From assembly GCA_963726755.1 (NCBI GenBank), contig CAVSDB010000001.1, positions 930,001-994,000 of the forward strand: 64,000 nt of DNA, written 5' to 3'. This document shows, piece after piece, positions 27,632-36,193 of this stretch; position 1 is the stretch's first letter, and each line of letters begins with the position of its first letter. This DNA is from DATKIY01 sp963726755 (lineage in GTDB: Bacteria > Actinomycetota > Actinomycetes > JAHEKZ01). A model generated the notes under the pieces. The model did no database searches. It was not told the DNA's origin and saw nothing but the letters and a program-made list of their open reading frames with translations. Made by a program: the position numbers and the translations under genes.

Positions 27632-27731
27632 TCTGGCCCACGTCGTTGGTGAAGCATCGATCGAACGCGTCGTGGACGCCGTTGGCGCACCACAGTCTGG
27701 CACCTGCTGCCCGCAGACTCGAAGTCGAGCG

Positions 27732-28440
27732 GTCAGCGTCCGACCTGAAGCGGTCGATCGCAGTAGGTTCCCTCGCTGCTGAGAAACGCGAATCGTGCGA
27801 AGAGTTCTTCGGCGTACCAACCCTCACTTTGCGAGCGTTCCATCACCACCTTGTGTTCGCTGCGTCGGCGTAGGCGAAGGCCTTCAGGCTTTCGGCGTCG
27901 CGCCACAGACTGAATGTCCCCTGGAACCCCACGGGTGCCTCTCCGATGCCGAACGCCAACGCGAGTCCGGGTGCGCTGTGAACCGCCTTCGATACTGGTG
28001 GTACCGATCGCCAGAACGTGCGCGCACTGCTCATGCGTAGGCGAGCGCGAGTGATCGCTGCCACCGGACCTTCAGTCGCCACGTTCGGATCGCCGAAGGG
28101 CGTCCGACTGGACCAGCGTCCGGTGCTGCGGGCGGGTAGACAGTTCGATGCGCAGCCGCTCATTGCAGTTCGCATCCCAGGCTCGAACAGATCGGGAACG
28201 CTCAAACGCGGCCGCGCACTGCGCGGAGTCCCAACAGGCGAGCAATGCCCAATGTCCGAAGTCTGCGTCGCGCACCGTAAACGTCTCACCGGTGCCGGTG
28301 CCGAGGAACTTGCTGAAGGTGACTCCAGGAAAGGTGGCGAGCGCTCGACGTTGACCAGCCATACGTGTCAACGAACTCGCTATCTGACCACGCGGGACTC
28401 CCCAAACGTGCAGCGTGACCAGCGCAGGAACGTTGGTCAT
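27732..28440 (-). CDS. Spheroidene monooxygenase (CrtA)-like protein (two frameshifts)
   Basis: About 236 residues, the normal length for this family. In-frame pieces are VTLHVWGVPRGQIASSLTRM, GVTFSKFLGTGTGETFTVRD, HWALLACWDSAQCAAAFE, then after a change near 28140 RWSSRTPFGDP, GPVAAITRARL, FWRSVPPVSKA and GLALAFGIGEAPVGFQGTFS, and after a change near 27860 EGWYAEELFARFAFLSSEGTY. CrtA of purple bacteria introduces a keto group at C-2 of acyclic hydroxylated ends; the actinobacterial relatives are hardly studied. The ATG overlaps the stop of the upstream hydrolase gene as ATGA. Its neighbours cruF and the glycosyltransferase also act on psi ends, which supports a carotenoid role. Confidence 0.78.
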
Positions 28441-29270
28441 GCCAACTGTGAGGTGCGCACCGTGGCGCCGGTGGTTTCTTCGATCAGGCGGATGCTCTGC
28501 TCGGGTTGATCCCACATGGGAACGTGCCCGCAGTCGCTGAGCCGCACCCAGCGCGCGTGCGGCGGCAGTCCGTCTGGCTCTTGGCAGTACGACGCGGGGA
28601 GGATGCGATCACGGTCACCCCACACGACCGTTAGCGGAATGCTTGGGGACAGGTCGGTTGCGTCGCAACGTCGTCCGTACGTCGCTGCCAGCGTCGCGGC
28701 CCAACCGCTTGCATGTGCAAGAGACGTCGTCGCATGCGTCGCTACATGTGCGTCCAGGTCGCTTGGTTTGGCGGACGAGGACCAGAACCCAATTGCGCGA
28801 AGCGGTCGGACTCGCAGCAATGGACCAGCGATGGGCGAGACCACGCGAGCGGCCCACCTGTTTGCGTGAGCAACCAACGGAACCAATCCGTCCCGCCAGA
28901 AGCCAGCCGGAGCCATGGCCGTCACGCTCAATGCTCGAGCCTGCAACGCGAGTTCGATAGCGACCCAGCCACCCATCGAACTACCAGCGACGTGCACTTT
29001 GGTCAGCCGCAACTCGTCAAGAAACCTGCCGAGTTGAGCCGCAAGGGCAACGGTCGTCGCCGGTTGACCTGGTGGGATGCGGGGTGACTTGCCGTGACCA
29101 GGCAGGTCGACCGCGATGACGTCGAAACGTTCGCGTAGTTGCGGAACGATTGGATCCCACACCATTCGGTCTGAGCCGAGGCCGTGGACCAGTAGCAACG
29201 GCGGTCCGGTGCCGCCTCGGTCGTAAGCCAGGCCAGCAGCCGAGCGTTGGAGAGGCTCGGTGTTGGTCAT
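28437..29270 (-). CDS. Alpha/beta-fold hydrolase
   Basis: A serine hydrolase of 277 residues from ATG 29270, behind GGAGTGAGG. It has LLLVHGLGSDRMVWD (oxyanion region), VDLPGHGKSP, the nucleophile elbow GSSMGGWVAIELA, an acid in VVWGDRDRILP and the catalytic His in DCGHVPMWDQPEQ. The order is that of epoxide-hydrolase/haloperoxidase-like alpha/beta hydrolases. Whether it is an esterase, epoxide hydrolase or acyltransferase cannot be read. It is translationally coupled to the CrtA-like gene by ATGA and follows the YbaK-like gene by five bases, so it may act with the carotenoid-tailoring genes, for instance on an ester or epoxide of the pigment. That link is an inference from operon position. 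Confidence 0.82.
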   Translation of the reverse strand: MTNTEPLQRSAAGLAYDRGGTGPPLLLVHGLGSDRMVWDPIVPQLRERFDVIAVDLPGHGKSPRIPPGQPATTVALAAQLGRFLDELRLTKVHVAGSSMGGWVAIELALQARALSVTAMAPAGFWRDGLVPLVAHANRWAARVVSPIAGPLLRVRPLRAIGFWSSSAKPSDLDAHVATHATTSLAHASGWAATLAATYGRRCDATDLSPSIPLTVVWGDRDRILPASYCQEPDGLPPHARWVRLSDCGHVPMWDQPEQSIRLIEETTGATVRTSQLA

Positions 29271-29275
29271 GGACC

Positions 29276-29749
29276 TCACTCCACCTCTGCGGCCGTGCCG
29301 CCGGTGATGCGCAGGAGTTCGTCGTAGGTGGTGGGGAAGACGGTGTTGGGGTGTCCTGCTGCTGCCCAAACCTGCTCGAAGTGAGCAAGGTTGACGTCGA
29401 CGACGGTCCGGAGCGGGTGAGGGTGACCGACGGGTGCGACCCCACCGATTGGCATCCCGGTGTGTTTGCGAACGAAGTCTGCGTCAGCGCGGTTGATGGC
29501 ACTGAGTTCGAGAACTGCCGCTACTTGCTGAGTGTCGACACGATGTGCGCCACTGGTCATGATCAGCAGCGGCTCGCCATCGGCGTCGAAGACCAGGCTG
29601 TTGGCGATGGCCCCGACGGGGCAGCCGAGCTGGTCGGCGGCAGCTGCTGCGGTGCGCGCCGCCTCGGGAAGTTGCACCACCTCGCCGTTAGCGCCTAGGT
29701 CGCGCAGCTTCGCGGTAACCCGTTCAACCGACGGATGGTCCAGCACCAT
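29276..29749 (-). CDS. YbaK/ProX-type aminoacyl-tRNA deacylase family protein
   Basis: A 157-residue single-domain protein of the YbaK/EbsC fold. Seen are VVQLPEAARTAAAAADQLGC, AIANSLVFDADGEPLLIMTSG with the family Lys/Arg replaced around the substrate loop, a GMPIGGVAPVGHPHPLRTVVD loop and HPNTVFPTTYDELLRITGG, all family landmarks. Relatives hydrolyse mischarged Cys- or Ala-tRNA(Pro) as stand-alone editing factors. The first gene of the leftward hydrolase-CrtA-cruF run, it is separated from the hydrolase by only five bases, although a functional tie with carotenoids is not expected. Its start lies 48 bases from the inverted-repeat element copy B. Confidence 0.85.
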   Translation of the reverse strand: MVLDHPSVERVTAKLRDLGANGEVVQLPEAARTAAAAADQLGCPVGAIANSLVFDADGEPLLIMTSGAHRVDTQQVAAVLELSAINRADADFVRKHTGMPIGGVAPVGHPHPLRTVVDVNLAHFEQVWAAAGHPNTVFPTTYDELLRITGGTAAEVE

Positions 29750-29797
29750 GGCGCGAGCCTATCCGGCAGTTCTGTGACGCCTTGGCTCCCGCCCAAT

Positions 29798-29959
29798 CCT
29801 AAGAACGACGCGTTCTCCCGCACTGGTGCAACAAACTCTGCATTCATGCTGTGGATGCCGCGGAATCCACAGGCAACTGACGATGTGGACGTCGCGCTAT
29901 CCACAGCATGACTACGGGAGTTTGTTCCCTCGAGACGGGGAGAGTGCGTCGTTCTTAGG
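29798..29959. repeat. Long inverted-repeat element, copy B
   Basis: Left arm 29798-29856 and right arm 29899-29959 are imperfect inverted copies. The left arm equals the reverse complement of copy A's right arm over about 57 bases. The right arm is diverged in the middle (ACTCCCGTAG, CTCGAGACGG) but keeps both ends, CCTAAGAACGACGC and CATGCTGTGGAT. The 42-base centre contains the near-palindrome CTGTGGATGCCGCGGAATCC, the core also found alone in copy C. It lies between divergent genes and ends 15 bases before the TTGACG of the SOS operon promoter. Confidence 0.85.
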
Positions 29960-29974
29960 AATTCAGAGCGGGGG

Positions 29975-30003
29975 TTGACGAGTTGTCGGTGGAGGGCTTT
30001 ACT
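29975..30003 (+). promoter_or_regulatory. Probable promoter of the SOS cassette
   Basis: TTGACG (29975-29980) is followed after 17 bases by TTTACT (29998-30003). A 19-base spacing to TACTGT is the alternative. The predicted start of transcription, near 30010, lies directly against the LexA box, where a bound repressor would block the polymerase. Confidence 0.5.
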
Positions 30004-30014
30004 GTGAGGAGTGT

Positions 30015-30030
30015 TCGAACAGGTGTTCGA
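30015..30030. promoter_or_regulatory. LexA-binding SOS box
   Basis: TCGAACAGGTGTTCGA is a perfect palindrome in its half-sites and fits the actinobacterial SOS consensus TCGAAC-N4-GTTCGA exactly. It lies at the predicted transcription start of the DUF6504-HEPN-dnaE2 cassette, 130 bases before the first start codon. DNA damage should therefore induce these genes. Confidence 0.92.
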
Positions 30031-30062
30031 ACACTCCCGGGTCGGGTCTCGCGGTCTGGCCC

Positions 30063-30119
30063 GGGAGGCCCACCGGGCCGAGGTGGACTCGACCCCTGCC
30101 TCGCTCCGGTGGGCCTCCC
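30063..30119 (+). other. 14-bp hairpin in the 5' leader of the SOS cassette
   Basis: GGGAGGCCCACCGG (30063-30076) and CCGGTGGGCCTCCC (30106-30119) are exact inverted copies with a 29-base loop, between the LexA box and the first ribosome site. No T-run follows, so it is not an ordinary terminator. It could control mRNA stability or translation. The 410 bases from 29750 to 30159 hold only this, the promoter, the LexA box and repeat B. Confidence 0.7.
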
Positions 30120-30159
30120 CAACAGTTCGACGTCCCACAGTTCGAGGTCAGGAGGGCGA

Positions 30160-30474
30160 ATGCGCCGAGTTGGCGAACCGGTAGAGCCCCTGACCAGAGG
30201 GCACGAGCAGCCACCGCTGGCCTTTCGCTGGCAGGGGCGTCGATACGTCGTCGGCAGCGTGCTGGCTCATTGGGTCGAGACGGGGGCGTGGTGGCGCAGC
30301 GGCGCCCCAGCGGTAACTGGGCCAGCGACTGGATCGACGAGTGGAGCAATCAGCGCGGTGCCTGACCCCGAGCGTCAACTGTGGCGGGTCGAGGTCTGTC
30401 GAGGCCGCAGTACCGGAGTCTTCGACCTGTGCCAGGACGACGCCGGTTGGTCCCTACGAGGAGTCCACGACTAG
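30160..30474 (+). CDS. DUF6504-type small protein of the SOS cassette
   Basis: A 104-residue protein from ATG 30160, four bases after AGGAGGG. The body AFRWQGRRYVVGSVLAHWVE, WW and RQLWRVEVCRGRSTGVFDL matches the plan of a small actinobacterial family (DUF6504) usually encoded just before a HEPN-like protein and a DnaE2-type polymerase. An in-frame start at 29983 would read through the LexA box and leader, so it is rejected. The role is unknown. Position and LexA control suggest an accessory factor for error-prone synthesis. It precedes the HEPN gene by nine bases. Confidence 0.8.
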   Translation: MRRVGEPVEPLTRGHEQPPLAFRWQGRRYVVGSVLAHWVETGAWWRSGAPAVTGPATGSTSGAISAVPDPERQLWRVEVCRGRSTGVFDLCQDDAGWSLRGVHD

Positions 30475-30483
30475 GAGGTTTCG

Positions 30484-30906
30484 ATGACCCAGATCGCAAG
30501 ACGAACGGCGAGTTCGGTACCCGGAGTGCTCGACCTCCTAGCCGCGGCCCGACGCGGCTTGACCGAGGCGATGCTTTCGCCGCGGCCGGCGGAGCGGTAC
30601 GCCGCCGCGCACTTGGCGGCGTTACGTGGCGCTGCGGCAGTACTCGCAGCCAGAACGCGGCCAACGCCGAGTCGTCGTGGCCCCCGCAGCGCATGGGAAC
30701 TACTTACCCAAGCAGCACCTGAGTTGACGGAGTGGGCAACCTTCTTCGCAGCAGGGGCGACGAAACGTTCAGCGGCCGAGGCAGGTCTTGATGTTGTCAC
30801 TAGTCGAGAGGCTGACGATCTGCTGCGTGATGCTGAAACTTTTCTCGCGCTCGTGGACACCACCGTTGGTGTTCCGCATCAGATCGCTCTACCCCGGGTG
30901 AGTTGA
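30484..30906 (+). CDS. SAV_6107-family HEPN-domain protein
   Basis: A 140-residue alpha-helical protein, ATG behind TAGGAGG. Segments GVLDLLAAARRGLTEAMLSPRPAERYAAAHLAALRGAAAVLAA and ELTEWATFFAAGATKRSAAEAG are typical of the SAV_6107 HEPN family that accompanies dnaE2 in actinobacteria. The classical RxxxxH ribonuclease motif of toxin HEPN proteins is not seen, so nuclease activity is not expected. It may be the counterpart of ImuA-type adaptors, but that is inference from gene order only. It ends ten bases before the polymerase start. Confidence 0.82.
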   Translation: MTQIARRTASSVPGVLDLLAAARRGLTEAMLSPRPAERYAAAHLAALRGAAAVLAARTRPTPSRRGPRSAWELLTQAAPELTEWATFFAAGATKRSAAEAGLDVVTSREADDLLRDAETFLALVDTTVGVPHQIALPRVS

Positions 30907-30916
30907 CCGGCGTTCG

Positions 30917-33900
30917 GTGCCTGATTCCTTTACCCACCTTCACGTCGCTTCTGGTTGGTCGCTTCGTCATGGTGCCTCCCATCCCGACCAACTGGTAGCA
31001 GTCGCGGCTGACCACGAGATGACCGCGCTGGCGTTGACTGACCGTGACGGTGTTCGCGGTGCGGTGCGATTCGCTAGGGCTTGCATGGCGGTGGGAATCG
31101 CTCCCATCCTCGGCGCTGATCTGGCGGTCGTGGAGGACAGGCAACTGAGTTCAGGGCAACTGAGTTCAGGACACCCGAACTCAAAGAAGCGGACGCCGGC
31201 GCGAGGTGGTCGCGCGGTGGATCCACGATGGCCACGGGTCACGGTGTTGGCGCGCGATCGGCAGGGATGGGCAGCGTTGTGTCGGCTGATCTCGGCGGCT
31301 CACACCCTCGCCGAACAAGATAATCGGCGCGGCCAACCTGTCATCGATCTCGAGTTATTGAGAACCCATGCCTTGCTCGGGGGGCTAGTGGTGTTGCTGG
31401 GTCCGGACTCGTCAGTGGGGCGGTTACTCAACCGTCGCCGACCTGACCTAGCAGCGGCAGAGACCACACGATGGCGAACCGCGCTCCCCGACAACTGCTT
31501 GCGTATCGAGGTCGTCAATCACCGTGGTGCAGATGCGACCGGACGTTCGGCCAGTTTCGCTGCACGCATGCTGGGCTTGTCCCACGACGTGCGCGTTCCT
31601 GCGGTCCTGAGTAATGCAGTGCGATACGCCCGACGTGAGGACGCTCCGGTTGCTGACGTACTCGACGCCACACGTCGACTCGTCGCACTCGACGTCCGTC
31701 ACATCGACCGACGAACCGGTGAGGGTTATCTGAAGTCTGGCGCGCAGATGCACGCCATCGCCGCCGAGGTCGCTCAGCTGGCTGGTGTCAGGAGTGAACG
31801 CAGCACCGTCCGTCAGTTGCTCGACGCCACGGCCGAACTGGCCGACGCGTGTGTGCTGGATCCGGTTGGCGATCTCGGCATCGGGTCGGTGCACTTTCCC
31901 GAACTCGACGTGGTCGATCCGGCAGCGGTGGCTGCTGGTCGAACTGCTGATGCGGTACTCCGGCAACGTTGCGAATCGGGTTGGCACCGACAACACCTGC
32001 CCGATAAAGGGGAGTCGGCACGTCTTGCTCGCGAACGCCTTGACGAAGAACTCAAAGTCATCGCTGGGTTGGGATACGCGACGTATTTCCTCACCGTCGC
32101 AGATGTCTGTGACCTGATTCGTTCGATGGATATCCGAGTTGCTGCACGCGGATCGGGTGCTGGCTCGATGGTTACCTACCTGCTTGAGATCTCTGGGGTT
32201 GACCCGATGCGTCACGGACTTCTCTTCGAGCGGTTTCTTTCACCGTTGCGCCAGGCATTGCCTGATATCGACATCGACGTCGAGTCTGCCCGCAGAACCG
32301 AGATCTATACCCGAATCTTCGAACGATTCGGTGCTGATCGAGTGGCATGTGTGTCGATGGCCGATACCTATCGTGTTCGTCATGCGATTCGTGATGTTGG
32401 GGCGGCTCTGGGGATGCCACCGGGTGAGATCGATCGGTTAGCTAAGGCCTTCCCACACATTCGAGCGCGTGATGCCCGCAAGGCGTTGCGGGAACTTCCC
32501 GAGTTGCGGTCCAGCCGGATCGGCGATGATCCACGTCTTGACATGCTGTTCGCGTTGGCCGAGCGACTCGATGGGTTGCCGCGCCATCTTGCGCTTCACC
32601 CTTGCGGAGTCCTGCTTTCTGACATCACCTTGCTCGACCGCACTCCTGTCGAACCGAGCGCTATGGGTTTTGCGATGAGCCAGTTCGACAAGGACGACGT
32701 CGAGCATTTGGGTCTGCTGAAACTGGATGTTCTTGGGATCCGAATGCAGTCAGCTATGGCTTATGCCATCGACGAGATTGCTCGGGTCGATGGCGCCGAG
32801 CACTGCCCAGATCTTGATGCGTTACCTCTCGACGATGGGGCCACGTTCGACCTCATCCGATCAACCCACACTCTTGGCTGTTTTCAGATCGAGTCACCGG
32901 GGCAGCGTGAACTCGTCGGGAAGTTCGCTCCTGAAACTTTTGACGACCTCATCATCGATATTTCGCTGTTCCGACCGGGTCCGGTGAAGTCCGACATGGT
33001 GAACCCGTTTCTGCGCGCTCGTCATGGCTGGTCACTGCCGGAGTACTTACATCCTGACCTCGAGCCGGTCCTTAAGCAGACTTACGGAGTAGTGGTCTTC
33101 CACGAGCAAGTGATCTCGATCATCCACGTCATCACCGGCTGCTCACTCGCCGAGGCTGACGAGAAACGTCGGGCGCTCGGTGATCCTGACGGACAGGCAG
33201 AGACTCGCGAGTGGTTTTATCCACGAGCCCTCGGTCGCGGTTACCCGCTAATCACGGTTGAGCGGATTTGGGATGTGTTACGTGCCTTCGCCTCGTTTGG
33301 ATTCTGCAAGGCTCATGCCGCCGCCTTCGCGCTCCCGACCTACCACTCGGCCTGGCTCAAGGCGCACCACACGGCTGCCTTCTTGGCAGGCGTGCTCACC
33401 CACGACCCTGGGATGTACCCCAAGCGACTAATCCTCGACGACGCCCGGCAGTTCGGTATCGCGATTCTTCCCCTCGACGTCAATGCCTCGGGTAGCGGTT
33501 ACTGCATCGAACGGGTTGACCCACACGATGAGCCACCACCTCGAGTGTTGGATCAAGTCGACGGTTCGGGCTCTCCGCGTGGGGTTCCCGACAGCCCGTT
33601 GTTGCCGGATGCTCGTCACTACGGCATCCGACTGGCGCTCGATGACGTCAAGGGCATCAACGATGCCGAAGTCGGACGCATCCTCAGTGGTCGACCGTTT
33701 CGTTCGCTGGTCGATTTCTGGCATCGCGCCGCAGTCGCCCGACCAGTCGTTGAACGCCTCGTGGTTGCCGGCGCGTTCGATTCCCTCTATTCGATCGGGT
33801 CCACCTTGCCGGTTCGTCGTCGTCAACGGGTTACCCGTAGGGACCTGTTGTTGCAGGTTGCTGACCTCGGTCGGTGGAATGCCATGCCAACTGCTCGAGC

Positions 33901-34722
33901 CACAGCAGCTCGAAGCTCGACACATCTCCTGCTCGAACCACGCCCGATGTTCAACTCACCTTTGATCTCGGCCCAGGCGATGACACCCTGCCGGTGTTGT
34001 CCGGATTACCAGAGATGACTGGCGCGGAGCGGGTGCGTGCTGAACTCGATGTACTCGGGTTGGACGCGAGTCGTCATGTGGTCGACTTCTACCGTCCGAT
34101 GCTCGACGCGATTGGCATCGTGCGGTCGCGTGGGTTGTTGGCGCAGCGGTCCCGACGCTCGATTCTGGTGTCTGGGGTCAAGGTCGCTACTCAGACGCCA
34201 CCTATCCGGTCCGGTCGCCGAGTGGTGTTTGTCACCATCGATGATGGCACCGGACCGGTCGACGCGACCTTCTTCGAGGACGCCCAAGGCCCCTATGCCG
34301 CCACGTTGTTCCACTCGTGGCTGCTGTTGATTCGAGGTGAGGTCAGACGGACCGGCCCACGAGGGGTGTCTCTTCGAGCGACTGGCTGCTGGGAGCTGTC
34401 GAGTCTTTATGCCCGATGGCAGGACGGTGGTCTGTCAGCAGTCGAGCAGATCCTTGCCGCGCCACCAGCCGGGTCAATGGATCCGGTACCTGGGCCGGCT
34501 GGCGTGCCATCGGTCACCGCGTCCCCGCTGGAACCGAACAGCGCCGATGTCAACCAGGAGACTCACCGAGCGGGTGGAATGGGACGGCGTCGAGTGCTGG
34601 TTCACCCCAGCGGGTTCCGGCAATCTCCCTACGCCGATGTCCAGCCACCTGGTGAGGATCCGAAGAAGGGCAAGCCTCCGCGATCGCTGTGGCACGCCAG
34701 TCCAGGAAGTGCCGGCGGATAA
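30917..34722 (+). CDS. dnaE2: Error-prone DNA polymerase III alpha subunit, DnaE2 type (frameshift near the C-terminus)
   Basis: A C-family polymerase of about 1,268 residues. The N-terminal PHP domain is degenerate in metal ligands (HLHVAS, TDRDG), as usual in this lineage. The polymerase core shows AARGSGAGSMVTYLLEI, LPDIDIDVESARR (two catalytic Asp), LLKLDVLGIR (third Asp), TLGCFQIESPGQREL, VVVFHEQVI and FGFCKAHAAAFALPTY. The frame breaks near 33940-33960, after which PEMTGAERVRAELDVLGLDA and an OB domain (VFVTIDDGTGPVDATFF) complete the protein. A 15-base tandem duplication (31140-31169) inserts QLSSG twice in the PHP domain. It should copy damaged DNA after SOS induction, most likely with the DinB polymerase downstream. 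Confidence 0.9.
31140..31169 (+). repeat. 15-base tandem duplication inside dnaE2
   Basis: Two perfect copies of GGCAACTGAGTTCAG in tandem, in frame, encode the repeated QLSSG in a surface loop of the PHP domain. The related GAGTTC/GAACTC sequence just beyond suggests replication slippage in this loop. Confidence 0.9.
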
Positions 34723-34764
34723 TGAAGACCCGCAGATAATGGTGAGCGATGACACTGGTGAGCG

Positions 34765-35958
34765 ATGACAACGGCCCGTGACGACACCGCATGCCCGATT
34801 CTGCATGTGGACATGGACGCCTTCTATGCCTCTGTCGAACTCCTGCGCTATCCGGAACTAAAGGGCAAACCTGTCATCGTCGCTGGTGGCGGTAGTCGAG
34901 GCGTGGTGCTTTCGGCGACCTACGAGGCGCGCGCAATGGGTGTGCACTCGGCAATGCCCACGACACGAGCTCGACGACTCTGCCCGCAGGGCATCGTATT
35001 GGAGCCCCATCATGCGGACTACTCGCGCATCTCCGCCGGAGTTATGGCGATCTTTCGTTCGATCACACCGCTAGTTGAACCGTTGAGTTTGGACGAGGCA
35101 TTTCTCGACGTTTCTGGCTCGGTTCGTCGGCTCGGTTCTCCGGCGACGATCGGTGAACTGATCCGCACCCGAGTCGCCGACGAGCAAGGCATCACCTGTT
35201 CGGTCGGAGTCGCTAGTACCAAGTTCGTCGCCAAACTCGGTTCGACTCGTTGCAAACCCGACGGGTTAATCATCATTCCGCCAGACGGTGTCGTGGAGTT
35301 TCTTCACCCCCTACCGGTGAACGCGCTATGGGGAGTTGGCCAGAAGACCGAAGAGGTACTGCATCGCCTCGGTCTGCGAACTGTGGCTGACCTCGCGCAG
35401 ATACCGGTCTCCACCCTTGAGCGGGCACTCGGACAGGCGGTGGGGAGTCACCTCGCGGCGTTGGCATGGGGTCGTGACGAACGCCGGATCCATCCCAACG
35501 AACCTGACAAGAGCATTGGCGCCGAAGAAACATTTGCCAACGACATCGACGACCCGATGCTGATTCGTCGCGAACTGTTGAGGCTCAGCGAGCGAACTGC
35601 AGCGCGACTTCGAGCGTCGGACTCGGTAGGGCGGACCGTCAGCATCAAGATTCGGTTCGCCGACTTCACCACGATCACCCGTTCACGTACCTTGCGCGAA
35701 CCCACTGACACTGCCCGCCAGGTCTACGCGACCGCTCTCCAGTTGTACGACGCGCTAGGACTGGATCGGGCGCGGATCCGGTTGGTCGGGGTGCGTATCG
35801 AGGGTCTGCTCGCCGCCGGCACCATTTCCCGTCAATTAGCGCTGGATGAGCGACCGCAGGGGTGGCGAGAGGCAGAGGTAGCTTCGGACCAGGCCGCCCA
35901 TCGCTTTGGCTCAGGGGCGGTTAGACCCGCCACGTTGATCGGTGATCATGACTCCTGA
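34765..35958 (+). CDS. dinB: DNA polymerase IV (Y family)
   Basis: A complete 397-residue Y-family polymerase. The first catalytic motif is LHVDMDAFYASVE and the second PLSLDEAFLDVSG, so all three acidic residues are present. That argues against ImuB-type inactive relatives. STKFVAKLGSTRCKPDGL and LWGVGQKTEEVLHRLG (helix-hairpin-helix) follow. The C-terminal little-finger domain continues to residue 350 with no clear beta-clamp motif recognised. It inserts nucleotides opposite lesions. The start follows two copies of GGTGAGCGATGACA 14 bases apart, and the gene is 42 bases after dnaE2, so it is likely co-induced from the LexA-controlled promoter. Confidence 0.93.
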   Translation: MTTARDDTACPILHVDMDAFYASVELLRYPELKGKPVIVAGGGSRGVVLSATYEARAMGVHSAMPTTRARRLCPQGIVLEPHHADYSRISAGVMAIFRSITPLVEPLSLDEAFLDVSGSVRRLGSPATIGELIRTRVADEQGITCSVGVASTKFVAKLGSTRCKPDGLIIIPPDGVVEFLHPLPVNALWGVGQKTEEVLHRLGLRTVADLAQIPVSTLERALGQAVGSHLAALAWGRDERRIHPNEPDKSIGAEETFANDIDDPMLIRRELLRLSERTAARLRASDSVGRTVSIKIRFADFTTITRSRTLREPTDTARQVYATALQLYDALGLDRARIRLVGVRIEGLLAAGTISRQLALDERPQGWREAEVASDQAAHRFGSGAVRPATLIGDHDS

Positions 35959-36193
35959 AGGCGTGGAACGTTCGTCCAGCTAGGGGATACTGGTCCAGTT
36001 CTCGGCCCGTGATGCCGATTCGTACGGTAGGCAACAACAGCAAGAACAACAGGAGAAAACAACCGTGCGGACCGGCTTTACCGGGCCGTTACGCGCCAGA
36101 TTGGGCGGTCGGGTTTCTAACCGTCCAGATGGCGCCTATCCTGGAGGTAGGCAATCGCATCCGGCGATCGCCTGATGCCCGCAAGGAGGAGCC
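35959..36193 (+). other. Intergenic stretch between dinB and the DUF3040 gene
   Basis: No RNA gene or clear terminator is seen in these 235 bases. A short frame of 34 codons (36064-36168) starts with GTG behind AGGAG but shows no family resemblance. TATCCT at 36137 could be a -10 element for the following gene without a clear -35. Confidence 0.4.

Noticed and set aside
18475..28440. Carotenoid genes considered as pseudogenes because of many frame breaks
   Set aside because: Family motifs are complete and continuous across the breaks, and essential genes elsewhere in the window show the same pattern.
36064..36168. 34-codon frame with GTG behind AGGAG upstream of the DUF3040 gene
   Set aside because: No family resemblance and no attenuator-like structure; probably chance.
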